A stretch of 64,000 nt of DNA from positions 992,001-1,056,000 of the forward strand of contig NZ_JAKWBK010000001.1 of NCBI RefSeq assembly GCF_022512515.1. Direction: 5' to 3'. Position 1 is the first letter of the stretch. Every line of letters begins with the position of its first letter. Both the position numbers and the translations under genes were made by a program. This DNA comes from Paraniabella hibiscisoli. GTDB lineage: Bacteria; Bacteroidota; Bacteroidia; Chitinophagales; Chitinophagaceae. The notes beneath the pieces are model-generated. The model did not search any database. It worked only from the letters and a program-made list of their open reading frames with translations, and was not told where the DNA came from. Of this stretch, positions 48,096 to 58,444 are shown in pieces.

Positions 48096-48893
48096 TTATT
48101 TTGGATACACTGTAGCAATAAAGGATTTATCAGTTGGTGATAGCATTGTATTCCATCCCACTGAAAAATTGCCGATGGTTAATTCTTCCTCCACCGGGTA
48201 GTGCATGATAGACGCCTGGTCGTAAGCGCTAAAGTTAGTTTGAGAGGTGGCGTATTTTTGAAACAGGTTTACATCTACCTGTTGAGTGGTCCATCCCTGA
48301 GTTTGTTTGTAATATTCATACACCGCCGGCTTGTCCCAGGGTATGTCCGCCAAAGGATGCTGATGCTCATGAATCATCCCTAATGCATGCCCAAATTCGT
48401 GTATGGTGGTGCGGCTAAACTCTTCGTCGTCGGTAGTGTTGTCAAACCAGCCAAAGTTCATCGTGGCTTTACCTCCTTTTATGGAGTTGGCGTCATTGCC
48501 AATATACGACCACGATCCGCCAGGTGAGAAACTAACCCTTATTGTTGCTTTTCTGTCATTGGTAACAAAATTGAATCTAATATTTGCGTAAGATTCCCAT
48601 TGTTTGGCAAATGCAATTACTTTATTGCGTACAAAGGTTGTGCCCCCGTTAAGGCTAACGGTTAGCGTAGTGCCATTGGGCCATTGCTTGGTTTTTATAG
48701 TGGCGCCTCTCGGGATAGTACCTTCGGGATATAATTCTGTACAAACATGCAGGTTGGCGAACCTGGGAGAAATAGCCATAACGTCTACTTCTGGTTCGTC
48801 AACCGGTGGCGCTACTACGCCGTCGCTTTTTTGACAGGCGGTAAAGCATGACATGGTAAATGCTGTTAATACAGCGAGGTTAAGTTTTTTCAT
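48096..48893 (-). CDS. Astacin-like (M12A) zinc metalloprotease lipoprotein
   Basis: 265 residues. The N-terminus MKKLNLAVLTAFTMSCFTAC is a lipoprotein signal (Cys about residue 20). The catalytic domain has HEFGHALGMIHEHQHP, the astacin zinc site, and the Met-turn SIMHYP with its downstream region intact. The pro-region ends near KTKQWPNGTTLTVSL. Expected to act at the cell surface or periplasm on unknown proteins. Frame intact. Confidence 0.9.
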   Translation of the reverse strand: MKKLNLAVLTAFTMSCFTACQKSDGVVAPPVDEPEVDVMAISPRFANLHVCTELYPEGTIPRGATIKTKQWPNGTTLTVSLNGGTTFVRNKVIAFAKQWESYANIRFNFVTNDRKATIRVSFSPGGSWSYIGNDANSIKGGKATMNFGWFDNTTDDEEFSRTTIHEFGHALGMIHEHQHPLADIPWDKPAVYEYYKQTQGWTTQQVDVNLFQKYATSQTNFSAYDQASIMHYPVEEELTIGNFSVGWNTMLSPTDKSFIATVYPK

Positions 48894-49085
48894 AACTAGA
48901 TACTTGAATTGTTATAAATTGGTTTAATAAAAATCCGATAACCAAAGCTCAGCTCTGTTCGGATAGCAAAGCAAATGATAGACAATTTAATTAATAATTG
49001 CAATAAAAACACCATATGATCTTTTTACTCCGAAAAAATTGATTGTAGTAAATTTTCGCTATTATTATCAGACGAAACGAATAAA

Positions 49086-49664
49086 ATGAATAAGCATATA
49101 AAAACTGCGGAAACTGAGTTTCCGGTACTTGATCTAATACAGATGCGCTGGAGTCCGCGTGCTTTTGCCGACAAACCGGTAACTGAAACCGATATGCATA
49201 CCATATTGGAAGCAGGATCCTGGGCAGCCAGCTCCGGCAACGAACAACCCTGGAAGTATGTGTATGCGATGAAGGGAACGCCGGGCTTTGATACATTATG
49301 GAACTGCCTGATGGAAGGTAACCAGGGCTGGACAAAACATGCGGCCGTTTTAATGGTGGCGATAGCGCGCAAAACCTTTACCCGCAATGGAAAGCCTAAC
49401 GTACATGCCGAACATGATCTGGGGCAAAGTAATGCGAGTATGTTTTTACAAGCCGTTTCAATGGGTATCTACCCGCACCCAATGGGTGGCTTTTTCCCTG
49501 ATAAAGTACGGGAAGTATTGTCGCTACCTGAAGATGAAAAGCCGGTTTGCATGATTGCCTGGGGATACCCGGGCGACCCCGAAATGCTGGATGAAAAGAA
49601 TAAACAAAGCGAGCTACAACCCCGCAGCAGGAAACATTTTTCAGAGTTCTCGAAAATGCTGTAA
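49086..49664 (+). CDS. Nitroreductase-family flavoprotein
   Basis: 192 residues. The FMN-binding start MRWSPRAFADKPVTETD, the middle SWAASSGNEQPWKYVY and the C-terminal region (SMFLQAVSMGIYPHPMGGF, MIAWGYPGDP) fit the nitroreductase family of NAD(P)H:FMN oxidoreductases. Physiological substrate is unknown. Frame intact; apparently a single-gene unit. Confidence 0.88.
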   Translation: MNKHIKTAETEFPVLDLIQMRWSPRAFADKPVTETDMHTILEAGSWAASSGNEQPWKYVYAMKGTPGFDTLWNCLMEGNQGWTKHAAVLMVAIARKTFTRNGKPNVHAEHDLGQSNASMFLQAVSMGIYPHPMGGFFPDKVREVLSLPEDEKPVCMIAWGYPGDPEMLDEKNKQSELQPRSRKHFSEFSKML

Positions 49665-49787
49665 AACTATCCATTTTTTGGAAGGATCAGCCTGTATTTG
49701 TACCACAAATGAAGGACGTGATACACGTCCGACCAATTCACTCATGCAGCAATACTAATGATAGCGGCACTGTTGCCGACGTCCACA

Positions 49788-50492
49788 TTATTCAGAATAC
49801 TTATACCCTACGCCCCTTACAGAGTGGAAGAACTTTGGATTGCGACTGTCCTTCTCAAAGTATTTTCTAAAATTCAGGATGAAATTATCAATAGTTCGTG
49901 TAGTAGGATAAACGTTATAACCCCATACATACTGCAGGATCTTTTCGCGCGTAACCACTTCATTTTTGTTTTCAATCAGCAGCTTTAAGAGCATCGCTTC
50001 TTTCTTGCTCAATTGTACTTTACCTGCATACTTGGTACTGGCCTCCTGGGCTTTAAAATCGATCACGTTCCCTCCAAATGTATAAGAGTTGCCCAGGGTG
50101 CTTTTATCCTGCAACTTTAAATTCTTTTCAATGAGTTTATGAACCCTTATTAAAAGCTCCTCCAGGTTAAAGGGCTTGGTCAGATAGTCATCAGCCCCTT
50201 TCTTTAATCCCAGCACCTTGTCGGCACTGGTATTTTTGGCGCTGAGCATTAAAATGGGCACTTCATTATTGCTGATGCGAATAGTTTCGGCTACGGCAAT
50301 GCCATCAACCTCTGGTAGCATTACATCCAGTATAATAAGATCAAAATACTCGTTTTTAACGGCTTTTATGGCTTCATTGCCATCATAGGCGGAAGTAACC
50401 TGGTAGTCTTCTAATTCAAGATTTAACTTTAATGCTTCATGAAGATTCTCTTCATCTTCGACTAATAATATGTTTACGGCTCTCTCTTCCAT
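49788..50492 (-). CDS. OmpR-family response regulator
   Basis: 234 residues from ATG 50492 (MEERAVNILLVEDEENL). The receiver domain shows VEDEE, the phosphorylated Asp in LIILDVMLPEVDG, SAKN and KPF. The C-terminal winged helix has LSKKEAMLLKLLIENKNEVV and RTIDNFILNFRKYFE. The sensor kinase stop lies 31 bases upstream on the same strand, so they form one two-component operon. Target genes unknown. Confidence 0.92.
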   Translation of the reverse strand: MEERAVNILLVEDEENLHEALKLNLELEDYQVTSAYDGNEAIKAVKNEYFDLIILDVMLPEVDGIAVAETIRISNNEVPILMLSAKNTSADKVLGLKKGADDYLTKPFNLEELLIRVHKLIEKNLKLQDKSTLGNSYTFGGNVIDFKAQEASTKYAGKVQLSKKEAMLLKLLIENKNEVVTREKILQYVWGYNVYPTTRTIDNFILNFRKYFEKDSRNPKFFHSVRGVGYKYSE

Positions 50493-50523
50493 TCTAAATA
50501 CAGATTCATCAGGTAATAACGTA

Positions 50524-51516
50524 TCAAAGAAAAAATCTAACGGCAAAAATACTTCCCTTTAAATTGTTATTTGTCATTAAAATGTCTGCATTATGATCTT
50601 TTGCAATCTTACGGCAAAGGTACAATCCCAGGCCAGTCCCTTTCTTTTTACGGGTGGCTTCGTTTCCTATCCGGTAGAACTTCGAGAAGATCTTTTTCGC
50701 TCCTCTGCTGCAATTCCCGGCCCTTCATCTATTACCTGTAACGTAATATCCTCCTCGTTTTTAACCAATATTACTTTTACGGCTTCCTCCTTTTCCGAGT
50801 ATTTCAGGGCATTCTCCAGCAGGTTATTAACCAATATTTCTAATAAAAGCGGGTCTCCTTCTACATCCACTCCTCCTTCTATATCGCTTGATATTTTTCT
50901 TTCGGGAAAGCGTTGCGCGAATTCAGCAACGCGGGCTTCCAGCAGGTTAGAGAAGTCCAGCTCCTCCTTGTTCATTTTATACCATTTTCCCTCTAATTGA
51001 GAGGATACTAGTATGTTATTGGTTAAGAAATCCAGTCGTTTTGTTTCCTCCAACGAAGCATGTATGAGTTTCTTTTGTTTTTGCTCATCCAGTTTCTGGT
51101 GTCGCAAAAGTGTTTCCAGGTTGAGTTTGGCGATGGCAATAGGAGTTTTCAGTTCGTGGGTAACTGCCATCATAAAATTCTGCTGCTGCTCCTGTATCTG
51201 TTTTTGCTGCCGCATGGACCGGTATACAAAGGTGGCGCCTAAAATGATCAGACCTAAAAACACGATACCCTCCCCCGTATTTTATGGCGTTGCTATGATA
51301 ATCTTCTTTGGTCTTTCTTAATTCGGCCTGGTATTGTACCGGGTCTTTATCCTTATCTATAGTAGTATTTAAATGATTCAACTGGTAGATGTACATTTCT
51401 TTGCTTTGCTTCTCCAAAGAAATAAACCACCATACCAGTGCTGCAACAATGTAAAACAGCAATATCCAAAACTTTACAGTAGTTCTTTTTAAGCGGGCCT
51501 TTAATCGTTCTTCCAT
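50524..51516 (-). CDS. Sensor histidine kinase (two frameshifts)
   Basis: 330 residues with two membrane helices (FWILLFYIVAALVWWF and, after repair, GIVFLGLIILGATFVY), a short periplasmic loop, H-box MAVTHELKTPIAIAKLN, N-box NNLLENALKYS, G1 DEGPGIA and, after repair, F-box KKIFSKFYRIG and G2 GTGLGLYLCRKI. Breaks: one extra base in the T run 51280-51283 (repair NTGEGIVF) and one short at 50693-50697. Kinase for the response regulator just downstream. The short loop suggests sensing within or near the membrane. Confidence 0.9.
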
Positions 51517-51538
51517 AACTGCAGATTATACTTTGATA

Positions 51539-51991
51539 TTACTGGTTCAATGCTATGCCCACATTTAATATATAGGGGATGGTCTGTTCTTTCATAGCTT
51601 GCTGCAAAACAAAGCGGTAAGACCCAGGGCGCAGAAAAACAGGAGGATTTACCTTTATCCTGCTGTAATATATGTCGTCCATGGGTATACCATTCCAGCT
51701 ACCATTGCTATGGGTTAAAGGCGCATTGATGTGCATAGAGCCAACCGTACGCTTTGCGGTATCCTGTATAAGCAACCGCACTAAAAGTTTATTAAAAGGG
51801 AATTTCTGTGTATGCCTTACCACGAGGTATAGCTGGTGACTGGAGCTATCCGTGATCTCGAACCGGATTACTGCATTCTGGTTTCTTTTCCACTCATGCT
51901 GCGGCAGATCCACCTGTTTTTCATAAACATTGACATGTTTACAGGAGGACGCGATTGATATAAAGAAAGTAAAAATTAAAAAGTAACGCAC
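51539..51991 (-). CDS. gldH: Gliding motility lipoprotein GldH
   Basis: 150 residues with a lipobox (FISIASSC). Family stretches: VNVYEKQVDLPQHEWKRNQ, YLVVRHTQKFPFNKLLVRL, GSWNGIPMDDIYYSRI and FVLQQAMKEQTIPYILNVG. GldH supports gliding and the linked type IX secretion machinery in Bacteroidota. A TACTTTTG box on the minus strand at 52008-52015 could drive it. Frame intact. Confidence 0.88.
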   Translation of the reverse strand: MRYFLIFTFFISIASSCKHVNVYEKQVDLPQHEWKRNQNAVIRFEITDSSSHQLYLVVRHTQKFPFNKLLVRLLIQDTAKRTVGSMHINAPLTHSNGSWNGIPMDDIYYSRIKVNPPVFLRPGSYRFVLQQAMKEQTIPYILNVGIALNQ

Positions 51992-52035
51992 ACTTACATC
52001 TTTGCTGCAAAAGTAAGTGAACTTATGAAGCGCTG

Positions 52036-52911
52036 TTACAATACGTTTAATACCTGTTCTTTGGCTTTCTCCAGCTCATCCTTCATCATCACCACAATCT
52101 TTTGTATGGCAGCATCATAGGCTTTTGAGCCTGTTGTATTTATTTCACGACCTACTTCCTGTAAAATGAAAGAAAGTTTTTTGCCCTTGCTATCGCCTTC
52201 TTCGTTTAGTATCTCCTTAAAGTAGTTACAATGATTATCCAGTCTTACCATTTCTTCAGTAATATCAATCTTTTCTATATAGTAGATCAACTCCTGCTCC
52301 AGACGGTTCACGTCATAATTATCTTTTCCTACTTTCTCTTCCAGCAACTTAACCAGGCCTTCGCGCATGGTTTCCTGTCTTAGTGTATCAAGCGGATTGA
52401 TCTCCGTTTGCAATCTGGCAATATTGTCAATACGCTTCTCTAATTCCTCTCTTAAAATGTTACCCTCATTAGCCCTGTGCTTATTCAAATCATTTACGGC
52501 TTCACCAATCAACAGTTTCAGCTGCGACCAGTCTTCATCAGACAATGACTCGCTGCTGGGCGTAATAACTTCCGGCAGTTTAATCAGTGCATTTAAAATA
52601 TTCGATGTGTCGATACCCAATTCATTCGAAAGGTCTACCAGTGAATGATAATAGGCTTTTGCAAGATCGGTATTGATAACAACAGGTTTGGCATCGCCGG
52701 TGTCTTTCAGGCTGATAGTACAATCTACGCTACCCCTGTTGAGCCCTTCGGCCAATACTTTGCGTATATCAAACTCAAAGGGCTTTACTATAGCAGGCAG
52801 TCTCAGCGATAAGTCAAACTGTTTTCCGTTCAATGATTTTATATCGATCAAAAAAGTTTTACGGCCTATGATCTTCTCCGCCCTGCCAAAGCCTGTCATT
52901 GATTTGAGCAT
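52036..52911 (-). CDS. YicC/YloC-family endoribonuclease
   Basis: 291 residues with the N-terminal LKSMTGFGRAE, DIKSLNGKQFDLSLRLP, and the C-terminal signature RLDNHCNYFKEILNEEGDSK and LSFILQEVGREINTTGSKAYD. YicC-family proteins are stress-linked RNases in E. coli. Frame intact; lies upstream of gldH on the same strand, with a 44-base gap. Confidence 0.9.
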   Translation of the reverse strand: MLKSMTGFGRAEKIIGRKTFLIDIKSLNGKQFDLSLRLPAIVKPFEFDIRKVLAEGLNRGSVDCTISLKDTGDAKPVVINTDLAKAYYHSLVDLSNELGIDTSNILNALIKLPEVITPSSESLSDEDWSQLKLLIGEAVNDLNKHRANEGNILREELEKRIDNIARLQTEINPLDTLRQETMREGLVKLLEEKVGKDNYDVNRLEQELIYYIEKIDITEEMVRLDNHCNYFKEILNEEGDSKGKKLSFILQEVGREINTTGSKAYDAAIQKIVVMMKDELEKAKEQVLNVL

Positions 52912-53637
52912 ATATACTTGTTTTGTGTAAAGATAATATTTGCAAACTGCTGTAAGGTATATTTTTATACTGCCTGTTTTGTTTTACAATAGGCTCTATT
53001 CAATAAGATGTACAAGCCTCCCGTTATAAGGCAATAGCTTTCACATTCCATACTAAAGAATACGAGTATCTTTTAATGTTAATTGTTATTAGAAAAACCA
53101 AGGATTACTGATGTGAAAGTGGAAGGCTCTTAAAACAAAAAATCCCTTCAAATGAAGAAGGGATATTTTATATAGATGGGTTAGTAAGTACAGGAAATAA
53201 ATTTCCCTACACAATATTAATTATTATTTCAACGATACAAAAATTATTTACAAAAAATTTTATTAACAAATAACAAATCAGCTTGTGGATATCGATGAAC
53301 GATTACAACAATGATTATTACTTTATCGATCATTATGATCATTATTCAATGTATACGCTACTCAATGTGACTAGCTCAAACACTGATGAATAAAGGGTTT
53401 CAAAGGACTGGCCTTATACATTCTTTTTCGACGTTTGCGACCAACACCCTGTAAGCTGGTCTTAGTTTTTGTAGTAATCCATAATATATCTTATTTCCAA
53501 AAAATTACCTGGTTGTATGATGAGATGCAATACAACAATGCTCTTTGGTTATCATGCAATACCTCAAACACTATTCATTCTTGTTACTGCTATGCTTACA
53601 GATGAATAATTTCATGTACGTTTGATAAAATGTTTTT
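52912..53637. other. AT-rich intergenic region between divergent yicC and lpxD-like genes
   Basis: About 725 bases. It holds one hairpin at 53142-53164. A TACGTTTG box at 53617-53624 fits the -7 consensus for the lpxD-like gene but lacks a good -33 box. The stretch 53210-53360 is very AT-rich. I see no conserved coding frame and no RNA gene, though a small RNA ending at the hairpin is possible. Confidence 0.45.
53142..53164. terminator. Orphan hairpin in the yicC-lpxD gap
   Basis: ATCCCTTC (53142-53149) and GAAGGGAT (53157-53164) pair perfectly around a 7-base loop, with an A-rich run before and ATTTTA after. No recognised gene ends here, so it may end a small transcript. Confidence 0.55.
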
Positions 53638-54585
53638 ATGAAGTTTGATCATCCCGTTCCACTCATTCAAATAGCCTCACTTATTGGAGCGAATCTTTTG
53701 GGAAATACAGCAGCTAGTGCTACAGGCATTAATGAAATTCATGTAGTAGAAGAAGGAGACCTTGCGTTTGTAGATCACCCTAAATACTATGAAAAGTGCA
53801 TTAACTCAGCAGCGAGCTTTATCATCATTAATAAAGAAACTGGTTTTCCAGACGGCAAAGCCCTGCTGGTAGTTGAAGAGCCTTTTGAAGCCTATCTTAA
53901 AATAGTAGCGCATTTCCGTCCTTTTCAACCTTCTATGGATGTGGTAGCTATATCTGCAACTGTGGGAGAAGGCTCAGTAATAATGCCCAATGCTTATCTC
54001 GGTAACCATGTGGTTGTAGGTAAGAACTGTACTATCTTTCCCAATGTAACTGTTTTAGATCACTGCGTTATTGGCGACAATGTAGTGATACAAAGCGGCA
54101 CTGTTATTGGTAGTGATGCATTTTATTATAACAAGAAAACGAATAGGGATATTCACTATAAAAAAATGACGAGCTGCGGACGTGTAGTGATAAAAGATGG
54201 TGTTGAAATAGGTGCCGGCTGTACAATAGACAGGGGCGTAACTGGTGATACTATTATTGGTGAAGGTACCAAGATGGATAACCAGGTACATATAGGTCAT
54301 GATACAGTAGTAGGCAAGAACTGCCTATTTGCAGCACAGGTGGGTATAGCCGGAGCAGCTGTGATTGAAGAGGAAGTGATTCTTTGGGGACAGGTAGGCG
54401 TCAGCAAAACATTAACTGTCGGACGAGGTGCAGTTATTAACGCGCAAAGCGGTGTTCCATCTTCTTTACCCGGTGATAAAACGTATTTTGGTTCACCGGT
54501 TATTGAGTCTCGCGAAAAAATGAAGGAGATCGCCTGGATCAAACGCATTCCTGAAATATGGGAAAAGGTGAAAAACATTAAATAA
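53638..54585 (+). CDS. LpxD-like UDP-3-O-acylglucosamine N-acyltransferase
   Basis: 315 residues: an N-terminal uridine-binding-type domain (ISATVGEGS follows it), then a left-handed beta-helix of hexapeptide repeats (NHVVVGKNCTIFPNVTVLD, IGAGCTIDRGVTGDTIIGEG, VHIGHDTVVGKNC, the His being the expected catalytic base), then a helical tail. It resembles LpxD of lipid A synthesis, but no lpx neighbours are present; Bacteroidota often keep a second paralogue. Frame intact. Confidence 0.85.
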   Translation: MKFDHPVPLIQIASLIGANLLGNTAASATGINEIHVVEEGDLAFVDHPKYYEKCINSAASFIIINKETGFPDGKALLVVEEPFEAYLKIVAHFRPFQPSMDVVAISATVGEGSVIMPNAYLGNHVVVGKNCTIFPNVTVLDHCVIGDNVVIQSGTVIGSDAFYYNKKTNRDIHYKKMTSCGRVVIKDGVEIGAGCTIDRGVTGDTIIGEGTKMDNQVHIGHDTVVGKNCLFAAQVGIAGAAVIEEEVILWGQVGVSKTLTVGRGAVINAQSGVPSSLPGDKTYFGSPVIESREKMKEIAWIKRIPEIWEKVKNIK

Positions 54586-54594
54586 AAAGATTGT

Positions 54595-55500
54595 ATGAAA
54601 TTCGGACAGGTAGCCGATCCCGGCGGTATCAATTTTAAGCTGCCTAAAGACCCCGCAGCAACTACAGAACTGTTATCTAAAGCCAAAGGCAAAGGCTTTG
54701 AAGTATCTGTAGGATGTGCCAAATGGAATAAAACCGACTTAAAAGGGTTTTATCCTAAAGGGGTAAAGGATGAGTTGGAGTATTATGCAAGCCAGTTTAA
54801 TTCCATTGAGTTAAACGCTACCTTTTATAATATGCCTACGCCGGAACAGGTTACCAAATGGAAAGAAAAAACACCCAAAGAATTCAGGTTCTTTCCCAAG
54901 CTCACCAATTCAATCAGCCATTTTAAAAGATTAACGCCCGATAGCCTGCCAGTTGCCGAAACCTTCTGCAATGCTATTGCTAATTTTGAAGAGAAACTGG
55001 GAATGGCCTTTCTTCAACTACACGATAAGTTTTCACCCAAAGAGTTTGAAAAGCTCACCAATTTTATTGAGCATTTCCAAAAGGAATTCCCCTGGCCGTG
55101 GAAGTAAGAAATGAAAACTGGTTTTCTGATCCCCTGCAATGGTCATCCTCTGCGACCTGCTTCAGAAAAAGAAAATGGCGAACATTATCGTAGACACGGC
55201 TGGTAGAAGGGACATGGTGCACATGAGGCTGACCACCCCTGAAGCCTTTGTTCGTTTTGTGGGTTGCAATGACGATACTATTGACAAAAAAGACTGGATG
55301 ACTGGTTGAAGCGTATTAAATTATGGCATGAAGAGGGTTTGAAAAAACTATATTTCTTCGTGCATCAGAATGTGGAACTATCATCTCCCCTGCTATCAGT
55401 ATATTTTATTGAGAAGCTGAATAAAGCCCTGGGGTTGAATCTGCATATCCCTCAAATGCCGGATAACGATAAGGATAAAGGACAGGGAAAGTTGTTTTAA
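54595..55500 (+). CDS. DUF72 (YecE-like) protein (three frameshifts)
   Basis: 302 residues, TIM-barrel type. Seen: SVGCAKWNKTDLKGFYP, YYASQFNSIELNATFYNMPT and, after repair, LAVEVRNENWFSD, IIVDTAGRRDMVHMRLTTPEAF and LKKLYFFVHQN, which are the full DUF72 signature. Breaks, each one base short, are at 55089-55092, about 55139-55142 and 55286-55291. Function is unknown; starts ten bases after the lpxD-like gene. Its stop overlaps that of the convergent HAD gene. Confidence 0.85.
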
Positions 55501-56189
55501 AATATCGTCTCCAATTCCTTCAACGATCTAACCATGTAAGTGGGTTTAAAATCGTGCACAGCGTCAATATGATTAATAAATACCTGGTCCATACCCGCCT
55601 TATGGGCTCCTAAAATATCCGCTTCCAGGTCATCTCCCAGCATAATGCTTCTTCGATTTTGGCTTTAGAAGCATTTAAAGCATAGTCAAAAATTGCTTTA
55701 TTAGGTTTAAGGCTGTTGCTACCTTCTGAAGTGATCACCTGATCAAAGTAATGATTGATCTTGGAGTTGTTGATCTTATGATGCTGCACTTCTTCAAAGC
55801 CATTTGTAATCAGGTGCAGTTTATAACTCTTATTATGCAGGTATTCCAGTATTTCTACTGCATGAGGGAACAGTACATTACGTGTGGGTAACATTTCGAG
55901 AAAATGTACGCTCATGGTTTCCGCCAGAGCTTCGTCAGCAATTTTAAAATCGAGCAAAGCTAACCGCATTCTTTTCACGCGCAGCTCTGCCTGCTTAATG
56001 AAGCCGCTCCTGTATCTTGCCCAAAGTTTTAAATTATGTGCCAGGTAATTGCGGTAAAACAGCTCAAAATCATCTACCCCCTGCGTTCCAGCTCAAGAGT
56101 TTCATAAAGATCCTGCAAGGTAAGTTTAGCGTTTGCGTCAAAGTCCAAAGTGTATGATCCAGATCAAAAAATAAATGCTTATACTTCAT
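55497..56189 (-). CDS. HAD phosphatase, YjjG-type nucleotidase (three frameshifts)
   Basis: 231 residues starting MKYKHLFFDLDHTLWDFDAN: the DxD nucleophile pair is in FFDLDHTLW. Motif II is ITNGF, motif III the Lys of SLKPNK, motif IV GDDLEADILGA after repair. Breaks, each one base short, are at 56146-56147, 56077-56081 and about 55647-55652. YjjG enzymes clean up pyrimidine nucleotides; the assignment to this subgroup is from sequence feel. The stop codon at 55497-55499 overlaps the DUF72 stop on the other strand. Confidence 0.83.
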
Positions 56190-56294
56190 TTGAATTGTCG
56201 TATTTGGCCCGATATCCTGTAAAAATAAAATACTAAAACTTAAATACAGAACTTTATGCGGTATGTTTATTGCAAATAAAGAAAAGATAATATT

Positions 56295-56996
56295 ATGAAT
56301 ACTGTAGTAATTACCGGTGCATCGAGAGGAATAGGCTTTGCCATTGCTGAAATATTTGCACAAAACGGTTACAACCTCCTGCTCACATCACGCAGCGATA
56401 TTAATTTATATAAGGCCATGGAAACATTACAGACGAAATATGAAGGCATTGAGATGAGGGCCAAAGCATTTGATTTATCTGTTAAAGAAGAAGCTATTGC
56501 TTTTGGAAACTGGTGCCTGCAGCACGGCACACCTCATATACTGGTGAACAATACAGGGAGCTTTGAACCTGGCAATATAGGCGATGAGGCGGATGGTATC
56601 CTGGAACGCCAGGTGGCAACCAATCTCTACAGTGCTTATCACGTAACCAGGGCATTGTTGCCGGCTATGAAACAACAAAAAAGCGGGCATATTTTTAACA
56701 TGTGTTCCATTGCTTCTTTAAAAGCATATCCCAACGGCGGTGCTTACAGCATCAGTAAATATGCGTTACATGGCTTTAGCACTAATCTCCGCGAAGAGTT
56801 AAAAACAGAGGGAATCAAAGTAACTTCTGTCTTTCCGGGAGCTGTATTAACCGATTCATGGGAAGGGTTTGACAATAGCGCTAAGCGCATTATGGAGGTC
56901 ACGGATGTCGCAGAAATGGTATTAGCTGCTTCAAAACTTTCTATTGCAGCCTGTGTAGAGGATATTGTATTAAGGCCCCAGTTGGGAGATCTGTAA
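56295..56996 (+). CDS. Short-chain dehydrogenase/reductase
   Basis: 233 residues. NAD(P) site TGASRGIGFAIAE, LVNNTGSFE (NNAG-like), catalytic Ser in CSIAS and YSISKYALHG (YxxxK). Sepiapterin-reductase-like in overall pattern, with a C-terminal EDIVLRPQLGDL. Substrate unknown. Frame intact. Confidence 0.88.
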   Translation: MNTVVITGASRGIGFAIAEIFAQNGYNLLLTSRSDINLYKAMETLQTKYEGIEMRAKAFDLSVKEEAIAFGNWCLQHGTPHILVNNTGSFEPGNIGDEADGILERQVATNLYSAYHVTRALLPAMKQQKSGHIFNMCSIASLKAYPNGGAYSISKYALHGFSTNLREELKTEGIKVTSVFPGAVLTDSWEGFDNSAKRIMEVTDVAEMVLAASKLSIAACVEDIVLRPQLGDL

Positions 56997-57024
56997 CGGA
57001 TTCGATATTTTAAAATTTTGATTG

Positions 57025-58425
57025 ATGAAGTACCTTATTGCTTTTGTTTGGATACTCTTTTTTCTGCGGCCAACGCACAGGACGAAGACTATGTGTCGTT
57101 ACAGGACCGGTTAAAAAGCAATATCTTCCTTAAAGTTGATGCCAGTAATACTGATTGCTTTGTAGGGGAGCCCATTGTAGTAACTTATAAGCTCTACAGC
57201 GCTTTAGCTACCGAATCGAGCATTGTAAAAAATCCTTATTTCGATGGGTTTGACGTAAAAGATCTGAAAGGCAGTTCGGATAATATTGCCTCCAGAGAAA
57301 CCGTAGATGGAGTAAGGTTTGATGTACACACTTTATTGAAGCTTCAATTAACGCCAAGAAGAGCAGGCAAGCTAACCCTGGGAGCACTTACAGTACGTAA
57401 CCGTGTAAAGCTGGTAGATAGCCGCGGCAACGAAGATCCCCTCCTTGACGGGGTAGAGGAAGGATACACATTAAACAACGGTTATTTTACTTTGCCGGTA
57501 TCATCGGTGCCCATAACAGTTTTGGTAACGGCATTGCCTGGAAATTCAACAACGGCTCCATCAACTCAGCCCAACGGATTGGTAGGTGATTTTAAGATGG
57601 ATGTTCAGCTTTCGAAAAAGTTATTAGCACCCGGAGAGCAGGCACAGCTTACCATAATGCTAACCGGCAGGGGCGACTTTAGTAAAATAGAACAACCGGA
57701 AATTGCCTGGCCCGAGGCGGCTGATGTATTGGCAACCAAAGTAGATGAAGATAAGACACAAAAACAGGATGGAAGTGGTTATAAATCTTTTACGATCCCG
57801 TTCACTATAAATGCACCGGGCAAATACACTATTCCATCTATTCGCTTTTCGTTTTTTGATGCGCAGGGTGGCCGCTACAAAACCATCACTAATGTACCTG
57901 TTGAACTGAGTGTGGTAAGCGAAGGAGGCATTACCGGCAATGAAACAAGCACCAATAAGCAGGATAAAGACATACCTCTGACCGGGATCGGCCTTGCGGC
58001 ATTGGCAATAGCCCTTCTTTTTACATTGATTATACTTTATAAAAAAGAAAACAGCCGGTTCGGCAGGTAGCAGTGAAGCCAATCCAAGAAGACAGCCCCA
58101 AAGACACCGCTCCGGCCACCCTATCTGTCAGCGAAGCCTTAAAGCCCGCAGAAGCAGATATCGATAAACAAGGCAGCAGCTTTGGCGCTTCTTTAAAGGA
58201 AGGAGTTCTTAACTATGTGGAAGGTCGCTGGGGTATGCCTGTTCGCCCATATAGCGCGGAGCTTATGCAACAGTTTTTTACAGAAAGAGGCATTTCTGCC
58301 AGGGTTCAATCAGAATTGCTGGAACTGATAGCGGCTATTGATATGAATATTTACAGCGGGGAGAAACGGAGACAGACCGGCAATACCTCCTGCATAAAGC
58401 CAAAAGCCTTTTACAGCAATTTTAA
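57025..58425 (+). CDS. BatD-like membrane protein (three frameshifts)
   Basis: 467 residues after repair: signal (MKYLIAFVWILFF), two beta-rich extracytoplasmic domains (CFVGEPIVVTYKLYS, TPRRAGKLTLGALTVRN, LLAPGEQAQLTIMLTG), one membrane helix (IGLAALAIALLFTLIILYKK) and a basic cytoplasmic tail. Breaks, each one base short: 57058-57063, 58041-58046, 58358-58361. BatD belongs to the aerotolerance/MoxR-linked Bat set, but no batA/B/C/E genes are adjacent. Classification rests on domain pattern. Confidence 0.75.
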
Positions 58426-58444
58426 GCACCGATTTAGCCAGCGT

